Of a stretch of 64,000 nucleotides of DNA, positions 34,767 to 43,354 are shown piece by piece. Below the pieces are notes generated by a model. The model was not told the DNA's origin. It saw only the letters and a program-made list of their open reading frames with translations, and ran no database searches. How positions within the stretch are numbered: position 1 is the stretch's first letter; the number at the start of each line of letters is the position of its first letter. This DNA is from Planktosalinus sp963977065 (lineage in GTDB: Bacteria; Bacteroidota; Bacteroidia; Flavobacteriales; Flavobacteriaceae). The translations under genes were made by a program, and so were the position numbers. The stretch covers positions 1 through 64,000 of the forward strand of contig CAXBNF010000006.1 of the NCBI GenBank assembly GCA_963977065.1. The letters are read 5' to 3'.

Positions 34767-35163
34767 CATTTTTAGAAAGCACAAAAAAGCCAGGCTACAA
34801 AACCCCACACGATGCTCTTGATGTCTTGGGAGCGGTGGCAGAACTTTTTATTTTGGGTAACGCGGTCGTGTATAAGAATAGTAGGGCTGAAAAAGAGCGC
34901 TAACCATTCGGTTGAACACAAGCCGAATTTTAAAATTTTTCTTATTATCTTATTTTTATCAATAAGCCAAATTTAAAAATTTGGCGACCTCGCAAAAGTG
35001 CCTTTGTCATTGGGTTAAGCATTCATTGCCCTATTATTTTTATACGTTGTTATGTGTGGTGACTCTATTCTTCATTTGGATTAATTCATCTATTCTACCA
35101 TATCTCCCATCCCATAAAAATCTTTTGGTTATCATTGTGAAAATAAAGTTTTTGCTATGATGC
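34767..35163. other. Gene-free 397-bp junction holding site A
   Basis: Between the cyclase stop and the stop of the first island gene. The large palindrome at 34857-35056 fills half of it. The remainder (35057-35163) is AT-rich with no supported reading frame. This marks the right end (in minus-strand reading) of the cassette island. Confidence 0.7.
34857..35056 (-). repeat. Cassette-boundary palindrome, site A
   Basis: The arms TGTATAAGAATAGTAGGGC (34870-34887) and GCCCTATTATTTTTATACG (35028-35046) pair along their length, with differences that are mostly A/G transitions. Outer TAAC (34858-34861) faces GTTA (35049-35052). An inner perfect hairpin GCCAAATTT / AAATTTGGC lies at 34966-34985. 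It is longer than the other sites. Confidence 0.65.
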
Positions 35164-36417
35164 CTAATTAAATTCAGCTTTTAGGGCTATATTCTTCTGA
35201 TTCAATATGACAATTTCAAAGTCGGATTTATCTAAAACTAATGTAACCTTCTTATCATCCGTCTCTTGTATATCATAAGGAACGGCTTTGCCGACTTTCT
35301 CACCTTTTTTGTAGGCAAGTACCAAACATGGGCACTGGATATTTTCTTCAACAAATGATATTTCCACTTCTTTACGATCACCATACACCATCCATTGCGG
35401 ACGATCATACTTTTTACTTCTTGGATGGAAAACTGCTATGTCATACCTGAATGTGCCCATAGGAGGTAAATCAAGAGAGGCTTCCTTTCGTTGCTGACCA
35501 AATAGCTCACCAGATTCATTGACAAAAACACTAGGTCTTTCTAGATCTGTAATCTGATAAAACGAGTTTTCGTAATCCCTATTACCCTTTTCGGAATAAA
35601 TTGTCTGATTTATGGTTAATGGGTCGACTCCTGTAAATTCCGTCAACCTCCCTGCCATCGCCTTTCCCCAACCCATGGAATTGTTAGGCATATTTCCTTC
35701 GTACACATGATCAAATCCACAATGAATTAATATCTTTTCGTTGGGGTATCGATTTAGATAGGATGCAATATTCCGGGCTTGATTAATTTCTCTTTCCTTC
35801 CCATTTGCATGTCCACTGCTTTCGTATCCAAATATTTTGAACCCCATATCAAAGGCAGTTCTTATTAAATTGCCAAATTGAGGTTCTTGTGTAGAATATC
35901 CAGAATCAAGAATAGGATAACCATTGGCTTGCATAATTGAGTCTGCTTGAGGCGTATTAAAATATCCTTCCATTCCTAAGTGCTTAAAGCCTCTTCTTTT
36001 GAGTCCTTCAAGTAGTCGAGTGGTAAAAATTCGATGTTGGGGCATTTGATGAGCTTCATTTATGATGACTACTTGGTGCTCTTCAGCTTCATTCAATATG
36101 TAATCTATTGCATCTATTGCTTTGTAGTGCCCAAAACTATCTCGTTGTTCCTGCGTAAGTCCAATTTCAATTGATTCTTTCGTATCCCAAATCTCATGCA
36201 TCCTTTCTATGTTTCCGATTTTGGCAAATTCCCATGCTTTTCTATCGACAATTGTAGGAAAGGTATCCCAATATGAAGAAAAATTGTACGGCATCTCATT
36301 TGACTCTGTATCAAAATGAAAGTCAAACTTCACAAAATCTAACTTTTTCTGATCTTTATTTTTGGTATTACAGGCAATGCTCAGCAAAAAAATAGCAATA
36401 ATACATAAGTGTTTCAT
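35164..36417 (-). CDS. Lipoprotein with EreA/ChaN-like domain
   Basis: 417 aa. Lipoprotein signal MKHLCIIAIFLLSIACN with the lipobox Cys at about 16. The domain around 115-280 has VVIINEAHQMPQHR, LGMEGYF, FGYESSG and ILIHCGFDHVYEG. This is the E..H/Glu/His pattern of the erythromycin-esterase/ChaN-like (TraB-related) superfamily, whose members include hydrolases and haem-binding proteins. I cannot choose between these. No erythromycin-related function should be assumed. The gene is bounded by palindrome sites B (upstream) and A (downstream), one cassette-like unit. Confidence 0.7.
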   Translation of the reverse strand: MKHLCIIAIFLLSIACNTKNKDQKKLDFVKFDFHFDTESNEMPYNFSSYWDTFPTIVDRKAWEFAKIGNIERMHEIWDTKESIEIGLTQEQRDSFGHYKAIDAIDYILNEAEEHQVVIINEAHQMPQHRIFTTRLLEGLKRRGFKHLGMEGYFNTPQADSIMQANGYPILDSGYSTQEPQFGNLIRTAFDMGFKIFGYESSGHANGKEREINQARNIASYLNRYPNEKILIHCGFDHVYEGNMPNNSMGWGKAMAGRLTEFTGVDPLTINQTIYSEKGNRDYENSFYQITDLERPSVFVNESGELFGQQRKEASLDLPPMGTFRYDIAVFHPRSKKYDRPQWMVYGDRKEVEISFVEENIQCPCLVLAYKKGEKVGKAVPYDIQETDDKKVTLVLDKSDFEIVILNQKNIALKAEFN

Positions 36418-36462
36418 TAATTAGTATTTTATATTTTCGGTGTTTTTGGTTGTTTCATCACA

Positions 36463-36597
36463 CATAACGCTTTAGGCTATGAGCAGTGGCTTGGTTCAGC
36501 ACTAATTTAGCAAACAAAACCCAGACCTGAGGAAAATCCGATAGGATTTTCCGAGTGAGCCGGTAAAAGCCATAGCTTATCGCCGGTGTTAGCAACA
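36463..36597 (-). repeat. Cassette-boundary palindrome, site B
   Basis: TAAC...TAGGCTATGA (36465-36483) pairs imperfectly with CATAGCTTA...GTTAGCAAC (36571-36596). In the centre lies the perfect hairpin GGAAAATCC-GATA-GGATTTTCC (36531-36552). The stop codon of the 36602 gene begins 5 nt beyond its edge. Confidence 0.75.
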
Positions 36598-36601
36598 GTT
36601 T

Positions 36602-37150
36602 TTATTCCGCTACAACTTTGAAAGTTAATGCTTTCTTTTGATTGATTGTAGTTCGACCGTAAAAGAAAATAGAATCATACCCAATAATTCTATCAGGAGA
36701 AACCTTCTTTCCGTTTCTATAATAAACAATAGGTTTTTTATCACCTCTTGACTTTAAAAGAATAGATTCATTAATGTACCCAATACCGTCTTGATTTATA
36801 TTTAAGTCTTTCTTAGAATTTGGAAAAACTAAAAGATTTATTTCGCCAGAGTAATTATTTGGTATAATAATTTTCAAGGGAGGGGAATAAAAGTAAATAT
36901 GAAGGCCGGTCAAAATAAGTAAAGACCAAATTCTAAAAAAGTGCCAAAATGAATTCTTTTTTAATAGTAAGTTAGTTAGGATAGCAAGTATAATTCCACC
37001 TATGATTACAGTCGTTAAAGAGAAAATGATGGATAAAGTTAATCTAGAATTAAAACTAAAAGCCGCTGGAAGATTAGTCATTTTAATAATTAGTGTGACT
37101 AATAATATTGCTATTGCAAACCAAGAAATTATTTTAATATTTAATCTCAT
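36602..37150 (-). CDS. Membrane protein with C-terminal DUF6843-like domain (tentative)
   Basis: 182 aa. Three hydrophobic helices in the first 90 residues (IISWFAIAILLVTLIIKM, LSIIFSLTTVIIGGIILAIL, FRIWSLLILTGLHIYFY). A soluble tail begins IIIPNNYSGEINLLVFPN and continues with GIGYINESILL, resembling DUF6843-type domains; that match is from memory of the pattern. Function unknown. It is a single-gene cassette: the start is 7 nt from site C and the stop 5 nt from site B. Confidence 0.6.
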   Translation of the reverse strand: MRLNIKIISWFAIAILLVTLIIKMTNLPAAFSFNSRLTLSIIFSLTTVIIGGIILAILTNLLLKKNSFWHFFRIWSLLILTGLHIYFYSPPLKIIIPNNYSGEINLLVFPNSKKDLNINQDGIGYINESILLKSRGDKKPIVYYRNGKKVSPDRIIGYDSIFFYGRTTINQKKALTFKVVAE

Positions 37151-37157
37151 CTAAATT

Positions 37158-37294
37158 GTTGCTAACGTTTTGCGTGTATGAGAAGTAGCGGATTAAAAAG
37201 CACTTCACTTTCAGTTTGGCACTGACTTTTATTAAATGCACTAACTTTTGATTTAGCACTGAACCCGCTATTTCTTATACACGCTGTTACCGCC
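37158..37294 (-). repeat. Cassette-boundary palindrome, site C
   Basis: Left arm GTTGCTAAC...GCGTGTATGAGAAGTAGCGG (37158-37191). Right arm CCGCTATTTCTTATACACGC (37265-37284) then GTTACC. The 20-bp arms pair except at two A/G transition sites, with an unpaired spacer of four or more bases on one side only. Inner shorter repeats (GGCACTGA / TAGCACTGAA) sit between. Confidence 0.8.
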
Positions 37295-37356
37295 TAGTGC
37301 TTCTTTGTTCTTATTAATTTTAATATCAACCTTATTTTAAATTAGTATAAATTTCA

Positions 37357-38145
37357 CTAAAAAATTGTAATTAAACCAACTATAAGACCTACAACAGTTG
37401 CTAGCCAACCTATGAATGTAAAAATAGGGTGATTAACCACATCAATAAAAACAGCGTAGTTATTTTTATTTGAAACTATTAGTTTTTTTTGAATCAATTT
37501 ATTTGTGGCCTTTTTTATAAAATCAACCTTTAAGTCAACCGATTTAATTACAGCAAAAAAGTTCTTGCTTTCAAATTGAGAAGATTCATCATCTATACTT
37601 AAAAAAGTGCTATCTTCAACATTATTGGAATTACATATCATTAAAGATTTAAGAGTGTCTGCACCATTAACAAAACCTTCCCCATACATACCTTCAATTA
37701 TACTTCTTAGATTTTTCTTTTTGTTGCTAGGGATATCACAATAATCACTTAAATCTTCAAATATTTTCTCGTATCTATGTTTTATAGCTTCAAATCCAAA
37801 GTGGATGTTCTTCATATCCCAATGAATCCAATAACAGTCTAAGTGTCTTTTAGCAAAATTATTATAAAGTTTTAAAATACGTAATTCCAATTCCCTATAA
37901 GAGTCTTGTATCTGGTCTTTAGGTATATGTGCCTTATCTGCTTCGAGATGAATAGCAAATTGCTTATCTATTTGACCATCTAGAGATTTTATTACAATTG
38001 AAGTGATTATTGGTGAAATATTTCCGTAATCATCATCATCAAATGTTCTACTTGCTGAATAATGTATAAACAAAACCTTACTCGAATCTTCGGTTATTTT
38101 TTTTAGATTATTGACAGCTGCTTTTCTATCTTTGATAACACCCAT
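37357..38145 (-). CDS. Unrecognised protein with C-terminal membrane anchor, third gene of the methylase-helicase operon
   Basis: 262 aa. A soluble N-terminal region (SKVLFIHYSASRTFDDDDYG, FAIHLEADKAHIP, CYWIHWDMKNIHFGFEAIK HRY) is acidic and His/Trp-rich and might be a nuclease-type fold, but I do not recognise the family. The last about 25 residues (IFTFIGWLATVVGLIVGLITIF) form one or two membrane helices. The ATG overlaps the helicase stop (TAATG), so it is translated with that gene. A membrane-anchored third component would fit an effector in a defence operon; this is inference. Confidence 0.65.
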   Translation of the reverse strand: MGVIKDRKAAVNNLKKITEDSSKVLFIHYSASRTFDDDDYGNISPIITSIVIKSLDGQIDKQFAIHLEADKAHIPKDQIQDSYRELELRILKLYNNFAKRHLDCYWIHWDMKNIHFGFEAIKHRYEKIFEDLSDYCDIPSNKKKNLRSIIEGMYGEGFVNGADTLKSLMICNSNNVEDSTFLSIDDESSQFESKNFFAVIKSVDLKVDFIKKATNKLIQKKLIVSNKNNYAVFIDVVNHPIFTFIGWLATVVGLIVGLITIF

Positions 38146-41012
38146 TATCTTTTAGGTTTTATTTTGTACTTAATCCGATTGCTGCATAATCTGATTTGAA
38201 AACAATTTTCACTACATATTCTGCCTTCCTCTGTTTTTATAAAACTCTCATCTCTTATTAGACTTACAGCATCTTTGATTTTTTGTTGTATCTCTTCCAA
38301 GTCCTCTTCATATAGTTTTTCAGGTGTTTTTGAACGGTTCTTTCCTATAACATATGTCATTATATAATTAGCAGTTTCACCTGTTAATTCTCTATGACCA
38401 AGTGCGTATAGCTTTAATTGGTCTTTTGTTATAGGAGCGTCTGCATCCTCCTCATCACTTTTAAACTCAACTATTGTAGTTTCATAAAAACCTGATTCTC
38501 CAATTTTTTTTATTAAGTCAATCCTACCAATAACAAGAATATTTCTATCAATTTTATATTGTATCTCCTGTTCCACAAATTCAATGTTATTGAATTCATC
38601 TAAATTGTCTTTATAGTAATCTTCAACATTGTTTTTTACCTTATCATATAAAGGTTGACTTAGTTTTGTCGATTTTGTCAAATATGGAAAATGGGTCTGC
38701 CTTTCAATCAAAGTTTTCAATTCATCTTCTGTTAGTCGAATTCCTTTTTTAGCTTCTTTATGAATTTCCATCAAACAATTATGAAAAGACCTGCCAACTC
38801 CCATTCTCTGATTTAGTGGATAACAGAACCCAAAAACTGAAATTAATTTAAACCGATAAGGGCACTCGAAAATATCTTTCAAGCTTGTGAAATCTAAGGA
38901 GATATTTTTTACCTTTTCTTTTGGTTTTTGTTCTACTTTTTCACCCTCTGAAAATTTATGTTTTAAATCAGATATTAGTATTGGAAATGACTTTACTTTA
39001 GCATTGGAAAGTTCTGGAATAAATTGAGACTCCTTTTTGTATAGTCTATTATTTAAATCTGGAGCTTGCGTTAATAGTAAATATTTTTGACTACGTGTTA
39101 ATGCAACATATAATAAGCGTCTCTCATCTTCTTTATCATCATCACCTTCATAACGGGATTGCTCATCAATTAAACTTCTATCTAAAAAATGCCATTCACT
39201 TAACCCCCCTCTTTTTTTTGACGGTAGGTAATTTTGATTTAGTCCTGGCAGTATAACACAGGGAAATTCTAATCCTTTTGATTGATGAACTGTCATTATC
39301 TGAACGGCATTTGGTGTTTTGTAAGGATTATTCAACCAACCCTCAGGGTAATAATCTTTGGCTACATAAGTTATAAAACTTAAAAAACTGAAAAGATGAA
39401 AAGACGGACTTGTGCTATTGAAATTAATCGTTTCAAAATCATTTATTACTTGACTAAATTTGCCTAAATTGAAAAACATAATTTCGGCTCTTTCTTTAGT
39501 CCTTAGTTCTATGTCGGGTGTTTCTTTGTTAATGAAATTTTCTTCATAAACCTCTGCATCATTGAGGAAATTCCAAAATATATCCTGAAGAGAATATTCC
39601 CAATTATCTTTTATCTTTTCTCTTTCAGGGTCTTTCTCTGCAAGATTAACTATTGCATTTTCAATTTTTTCCTGAGAAATTTTTATGTTGGGTATATTTA
39701 GCCATTTTTGCTTAAGTTCAATTTCATCAATATCGCCATAGAGAAAGTTGAAGATAGATAATGCTGCTTGGACTTCTTCCATCTCGAATAATTGATTGAC
39801 CCCAGCGGTTATGTAAGGTATATTGTGTCGCTCTAATGCTTCAACAATCGAATTTGCTTTATTCCAAGTTCTTAATAGTATAGCTACATCTGAAAAGGTA
39901 ATCCCCCTAGCATCTTCATCATTCTCTTTAAATTTAACACCTAATATATCATCAATATATCGTGCAATTGCCTCATTCTCCTCATCTGTATCTTGATATC
40001 TATTATAAAGAATATCTTTTCCTCGCTGAAAACTTTGAGAATTATGAGACTCCATTCTCTTATCAGGAATTCTTTTTGAATTATTTAATATCAATGTTTC
40101 AGCTAACTTAGTTACCCCCTCTGAACTACGATAGTTAACAGATAGAGGTATAGTCCTAACTTCATTATTACTGAATTTCTTTTCAAAATTTATTATGTAT
40201 TTATTGTTACTTCCTCTCCATTGATATATGTTTTGGTCATCATCACCAACCACAATTAATTTGCAATCACTAATCTCTTGAAGTCTATTTATTAACTTTT
40301 CTTGTAAAGGATTTACATCTTGATACTCATCAACAATCAAGTATTTTAGGTTTTCCTTAATGTACTTCGAAAGATTTGTACCTTCTTTTAAACTTTCCAA
40401 TGCTTTTTCCATTATCATTGAAAAATCAAAATATCTTTTCGAAATAAGTGTTTCTTGATATTTCTCTTTAGCTTTTAGAATATTGCTTGGAAATTCAATT
40501 CCATTTCTTATTTCAGATTCCCTAACAATATCCATTACCCTCACAAAAAGTGAAGTATCAATAAACCTACGAAGACAAACCGAAGGATTTGAAAGTTTAG
40601 TGACATCTTTCATTCCAATAGTGTCGTAATGTTTATCAATAAAAAGTTTTAATTTAATGTCGTCTAAAACAGAAAAGCTTTGATATTTATACTCATTCTC
40701 CTGTAATGATTTTAAGCACCAACCGTGTATAGTCCCAATATACATATTAGCCATACCTCTGTATTGCCCTACATTATTAAGAATTTTGTTTTTTAATTCT
40801 CCAGCTGCTTTTTCTGTGTATGTAAAAGCAATTATATTTTCTGGTTTAATCCCAAATTCATTCTCAGGCTCTAATAAATAAGCAACTTTCCCCGCAACGG
40901 TAGTTGTTTTTCCAGAACCAGCACAAGCTATTATTCTTAGGTGCTTATCATTTGTAGTAATAGCCTCTTTTTGACTTTCTGAAAAGGAGTCTAAATCAAT
41001 CATTCTGCCCAT
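38145..41012 (-). CDS. UvrD/AddA-like helicase with C-terminal PD-(D/E)XK nuclease domain
   Basis: 955 aa superfamily 1A DNA helicase. Motif I IIACAGSGKTTT (about residue 32), motif II LIVDEYQDVNPLQ, motif III VVGDDDQNIYQWRGS, motif IV VNYRSSEG, motif V MTVHQSKGLEFPCVIL, motif VI RLLYVALTRSQKY. From about 740 a RecB-type nuclease follows: VIGRIDLIKK, IVEFKSDEED and QLKLYALGHRE supply the D, E-x-K and Q/Y motifs. Cysteines in FECPYRFKL and CSENCFQIRLC suggest an AddB/Cas4-like Fe-S cluster. So it can unwind and probably cut DNA. The stand-alone architecture coupled to a DNA methyltransferase (upstream, TAATG overlap) points to genome defence rather than general recombination. Confidence 0.88.
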   Translation of the reverse strand: MGRMIDLDSFSESQKEAITTNDKHLRIIACAGSGKTTTVAGKVAYLLEPENEFGIKPENIIAFTYTEKAAGELKNKILNNVGQYRGMANMYIGTIHGWCLKSLQENEYKYQSFSVLDDIKLKLFIDKHYDTIGMKDVTKLSNPSVCLRRFIDTSLFVRVMDIVRESEIRNGIEFPSNILKAKEKYQETLISKRYFDFSMIMEKALESLKEGTNLSKYIKENLKYLIVDEYQDVNPLQEKLINRLQEISDCKLIVVGDDDQNIYQWRGSNNKYIINFEKKFSNNEVRTIPLSVNYRSSEGVTKLAETLILNNSKRIPDKRMESHNSQSFQRGKDILYNRYQDTDEENEAIARYIDDILGVKFKENDEDARGITFSDVAILLRTWNKANSIVEALERHNIPYITAGVNQLFEMEEVQAALSIFNFLYGDIDEIELKQKWLNIPNIKISQEKIENAIVNLAEKDPEREKIKDNWEYSLQDIFWNFLNDAEVYEENFINKETPDIELRTKERAEIMFFNLGKFSQVINDFETINFNSTSPSFHLFSFLSFITYVAKDYYPEGWLNNPYKTPNAVQIMTVHQSKGLEFPCVILPGLNQNYLPSKKRGGLSEWHFLDRSLIDEQSRYEGDDDKEDERRLLYVALTRSQKYLLLTQAPDLNNRLYKKESQFIPELSNAKVKSFPILISDLKHKFSEGEKVEQKPKEKVKNISLDFTSLKDIFECPYRFKLISVFGFCYPLNQRMGVGRSFHNCLMEIHKEAKKGIRLTEDELKTLIERQTHFPYLTKSTKLSQPLYDKVKNNVEDYYKDNLDEFNNIEFVEQEIQYKIDRNILVIGRIDLIKKIGESGFYETTIVEFKSDEEDADAPITKDQLKLYALGHRELTGETANYIMTYVIGKNRSKTPEKLYEEDLEEIQQKIKDAVSLIRDESFIKTEEGRICSENCFQIRLCSNRIKYKIKPKR

Positions 41013-42325
41013 TAGCTTGTTTTTTTATAGATTAAAATCCTTTCCTTACTCATAGTGTTTGAGAAATTATTTCGACCTGGCATTCTTTTGCTCAAAATTT
41101 CTCTTTCTAAATCTGTAAATAATTTAATTTTCTTAGATTGAAAGAGTTCATTAAGGATTAAATCATTTCTGACTATTCTTTTGTTTACATTTCTATTTCC
41201 AATCGTCCAAGCTAAAAATGAATTCCTTCTCATTCTCGGTAGAATTTTATCAATGCTACAATCCAAGTCAAAAATGAAACGTGTTACCTTTTCTGCTTTT
41301 TTTCTTTCCACGTCTTTGAATTGATTAATAAACTTTTTTAAAGTTTTAGATTTTTCGAAAATAATCTCTTCTATCTCTTTTATACTTTTTTTGGATTGAC
41401 CACCTAAGCTTTTAGAATCAATCTCTTGAGTGGTTTTAAGATAATCTAATTCAATATTTTCATCAATATCCTCCATTGGAATCCACTGCAATGGTAAATA
41501 TGAGAATTGACCATAAGTTACAGTGGTCTGATTATCTCCGTATGGAGGAGAAGTAACTAATAAATTAAAGGTTTTTCGTGTTTTAATTCCTGAATAAGTA
41601 TCGCCCCAAACAACTTCGGCATTTTTAATGTATTGCTCATTTTTGATATATCCATTTTTCACTAAAACCGTATTGTATTCACAAATATTCTTAATGTTTT
41701 TATGAGAAATATTAAGAAATGTTGAAATTGAAGAGGTCTTTCTTGAACTAATTTCTTCAATTGGCCGCATATGCATTTTAAATGTCGATGTTCTATCATT
41801 GCTTGTAAGCCTGACTGTTTCAGCTATAGCTACCCAAAAGAATTTTCTAATTTTTAAGGATGGAACTTTACGTATAGCTCTATGTATTTTAGATAAATCT
41901 ATTTGTGAGCTCTTTGTAAACCATTTATCTATATTAGCAAATGAAACTTCAATACAACTTGATTTGTCAGCATTTATAAAATTAATAATTCTCTGCTCAG
42001 CCTCAATAAGCTCATCAATTGAATAAAATGTGGTCTTAACTTGGCTTATTAAAATGGATAAAGGATTTATATCTTGTCCATAAACATTCATTCCATATTT
42101 CATTCCAGTTACAAGTGTATTTGATGCTCCCATAAAAGGGTCGAGAAGAGAAACATTTCCGTTAAGAGCCATTGAAAGATGTTCTATGATAGGTTCCTGA
42201 ACAGACGGCACCATCATTGCTGGATAATTCAAAATACTTCTTGCGAAATCATTTCTTAAATAATGTTTCCCATTTAGTGTTTCTGAACTAATTGATTTAA
42301 TATTAATTTTTGTTTGTCTGTCCAT
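41012..42325 (-). CDS. DNA methyltransferase (N4-cytosine or N6-adenine type)
   Basis: 437 aa. The SAM-binding motif I is SLLDPFMGASNTLVTG (around residue 60) with GQDINPLS as motif II. The catalytic motif IV is LLVTSPPYGDN (around residue 255). A motif X-like region precedes (RNDFARSILNYPAMMVPSVQ). The order and the TSPPY catalytic loop indicate an exocyclic amino-methyltransferase acting on DNA; N4-C and N6-A cannot be told apart. No restriction enzyme of a known type is next to it; instead the next two coupled genes encode a helicase-nuclease and a membrane-anchored protein. It is the first gene of that three-gene cassette, starting about 70 nt from site D. Confidence 0.85.
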   Translation of the reverse strand: MDRQTKINIKSISSETLNGKHYLRNDFARSILNYPAMMVPSVQEPIIEHLSMALNGNVSLLDPFMGASNTLVTGMKYGMNVYGQDINPLSILISQVKTTFYSIDELIEAEQRIINFINADKSSCIEVSFANIDKWFTKSSQIDLSKIHRAIRKVPSLKIRKFFWVAIAETVRLTSNDRTSTFKMHMRPIEEISSRKTSSISTFLNISHKNIKNICEYNTVLVKNGYIKNEQYIKNAEVVWGDTYSGIKTRKTFNLLVTSPPYGDNQTTVTYGQFSYLPLQWIPMEDIDENIELDYLKTTQEIDSKSLGGQSKKSIKEIEEIIFEKSKTLKKFINQFKDVERKKAEKVTRFIFDLDCSIDKILPRMRRNSFLAWTIGNRNVNKRIVRNDLILNELFQSKKIKLFTDLEREILSKRMPGRNNFSNTMSKERILIYKKTS

Positions 42326-42395
42326 ATATTTTACTTCAAGAGCAAAGTTAATTATTATCTGCTCTCATTGTTTTAAGCGCTGCTTATTTAGCATT

Positions 42396-42534
42396 GGCGG
42401 TAACGTGTTCGAGTATGATTTGTTGCGATGGCAAGGACTAAGTTAACAAAAGAAACCGAACCAGAGGAAAATCAGAATGATTTTCCGAGTAGGAGAGAAC
42501 CAAGCAATGAATTATACGCGGTGTTAGCCACTGG
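42396..42534 (-). repeat. Cassette-boundary palindrome, site D
   Basis: Left GGTAAC...GAGTATGATTTGTTGC (42399-42426) and right GCAATGAATTATACGCG...GTTAGCC (42504-42529) are imperfect complements. The central perfect hairpin is GGAAAATCA-GAA-TGATTTTCC (42466-42486). It separates the methylase operon from the two-gene unit that ends at 42539. Confidence 0.75.
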
Positions 42535-42538
42535 TTTT

Positions 42539-42916
42539 TTATTCAATATAATCATTCACGTCATCTTCTGGAATCCATTCTTTCATTTCAGGTAAAACTC
42601 TTTTTTGCATAAAATCAAAAAAATCCGAGTGTTCAGATTCGATAATACTCCACCCTTTTACATTTGTCCCAAATGAAGGATGAAAGACAATAACATTTTC
42701 CGTAACTTTTCCGTTCACAATTTCAAATCCGACAAATGTGTCCATATCTTGTCTTCTTCCAAAAGTCAGAACTTCACGATTTTGTTCACACTCAATTTTA
42801 AATCTTTCGTTGACTGTTGAATTAGGATTAATTTCTGTATCAAAATTCCAAGGAATGAATTGAGTCAAATTCAGTTTTGAAAACCAATTATATGAGTTGG
42901 GTATTTCGTAATTCAT
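42539..42916 (-). CDS. SMI1/KNR4-like (SUKH) hypothetical protein
   Basis: 125 aa. The core (MDTFVGFEIVNGKVTENVIVFHPSF, then GWSIIESEHSDFFDFMQKRVLP in separate segments) resembles SUKH/SMI1-KNR4 proteins, many of which are immunity proteins against secreted or contact-delivered toxins. No toxin gene is adjacent, so an orphan immunity role is only a suggestion. The gene lies 2 nt downstream of the oxidase-like membrane gene in the same cassette, and its stop is directly against site D. Confidence 0.55.
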   Translation of the reverse strand: MNYEIPNSYNWFSKLNLTQFIPWNFDTEINPNSTVNERFKIECEQNREVLTFGRRQDMDTFVGFEIVNGKVTENVIVFHPSFGTNVKGWSIIESEHSDFFDFMQKRVLPEMKEWIPEDDVNDYIE

Positions 42917-42918
42917 TT

Positions 42919-43350
42919 TTAGGTTTTATTCCGTTTTCTTATTAGTCCGCTTATTATATTAATCGGAAATATAATTTGTCCAATAATAACAATAGCAGAT
43001 ATTAAGTAAATTACCATTGTCAAGTTTTCATTAAAATCATATTCCATAATTGACTTTCTGAAAAATTCATTTAATATCAGAATTAGAAAAATTCCACCAA
43101 AAGTCAACGCAAAGTGAATCAAATTCAGACGTTTAGAGAGGTTTCCGTTAACTTTTTTCACAATCCAATAAATCAGTCCAATTATTCCGAAAAGAATTGA
43201 AATCATCGTAGCGAAATGATAATTACTCATCACGAAATATGTGTCGTGAATATTTATATCAATTCCTCCGTTTGCATTAAATCCGAGTATGAATGTGATT
43301 ATTGCAAATACAAGAAAAACTATATGTGGACTTTTAGTTAATAGGTTCAT
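42919..43350 (-). CDS. Small membrane protein resembling part of cytochrome oxidase subunit I
   Basis: 143 aa, four hydrophobic helices. The stretch INIHDTYFVMSNYHFATM, then FGIIGLIYWIVKK and LIHFALTFGGIFL, follows the order of oxidase subunit I helices X-XI (HDTYFVVAHFHYV, FAGFYYW, HFWLTFIGV). The haem a3-ligand His position of HFHYV is Asn here while the second His is kept, and the copper and other haem ligands are absent, so it cannot be an oxidase. It may be a descendant of a subunit I fragment with a new role. First gene of a two-gene cassette between sites E and D. Confidence 0.6.
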   Translation of the reverse strand: MNLLTKSPHIVFLVFAIITFILGFNANGGIDINIHDTYFVMSNYHFATMISILFGIIGLIYWIVKKVNGNLSKRLNLIHFALTFGGIFLILILNEFFRKSIMEYDFNENLTMVIYLISAIVIIGQIIFPINIISGLIRKRNKT

Positions 43351-43354
43351 TTAA

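Noticed and set aside
37357..42325. Assignment of the methylase-helicase operon to BREX, DISARM or Gabija
   Set aside because: PglX/BrxC/PglZ, DrmA/B, and GajA-type genes are absent; the gene set does not match.
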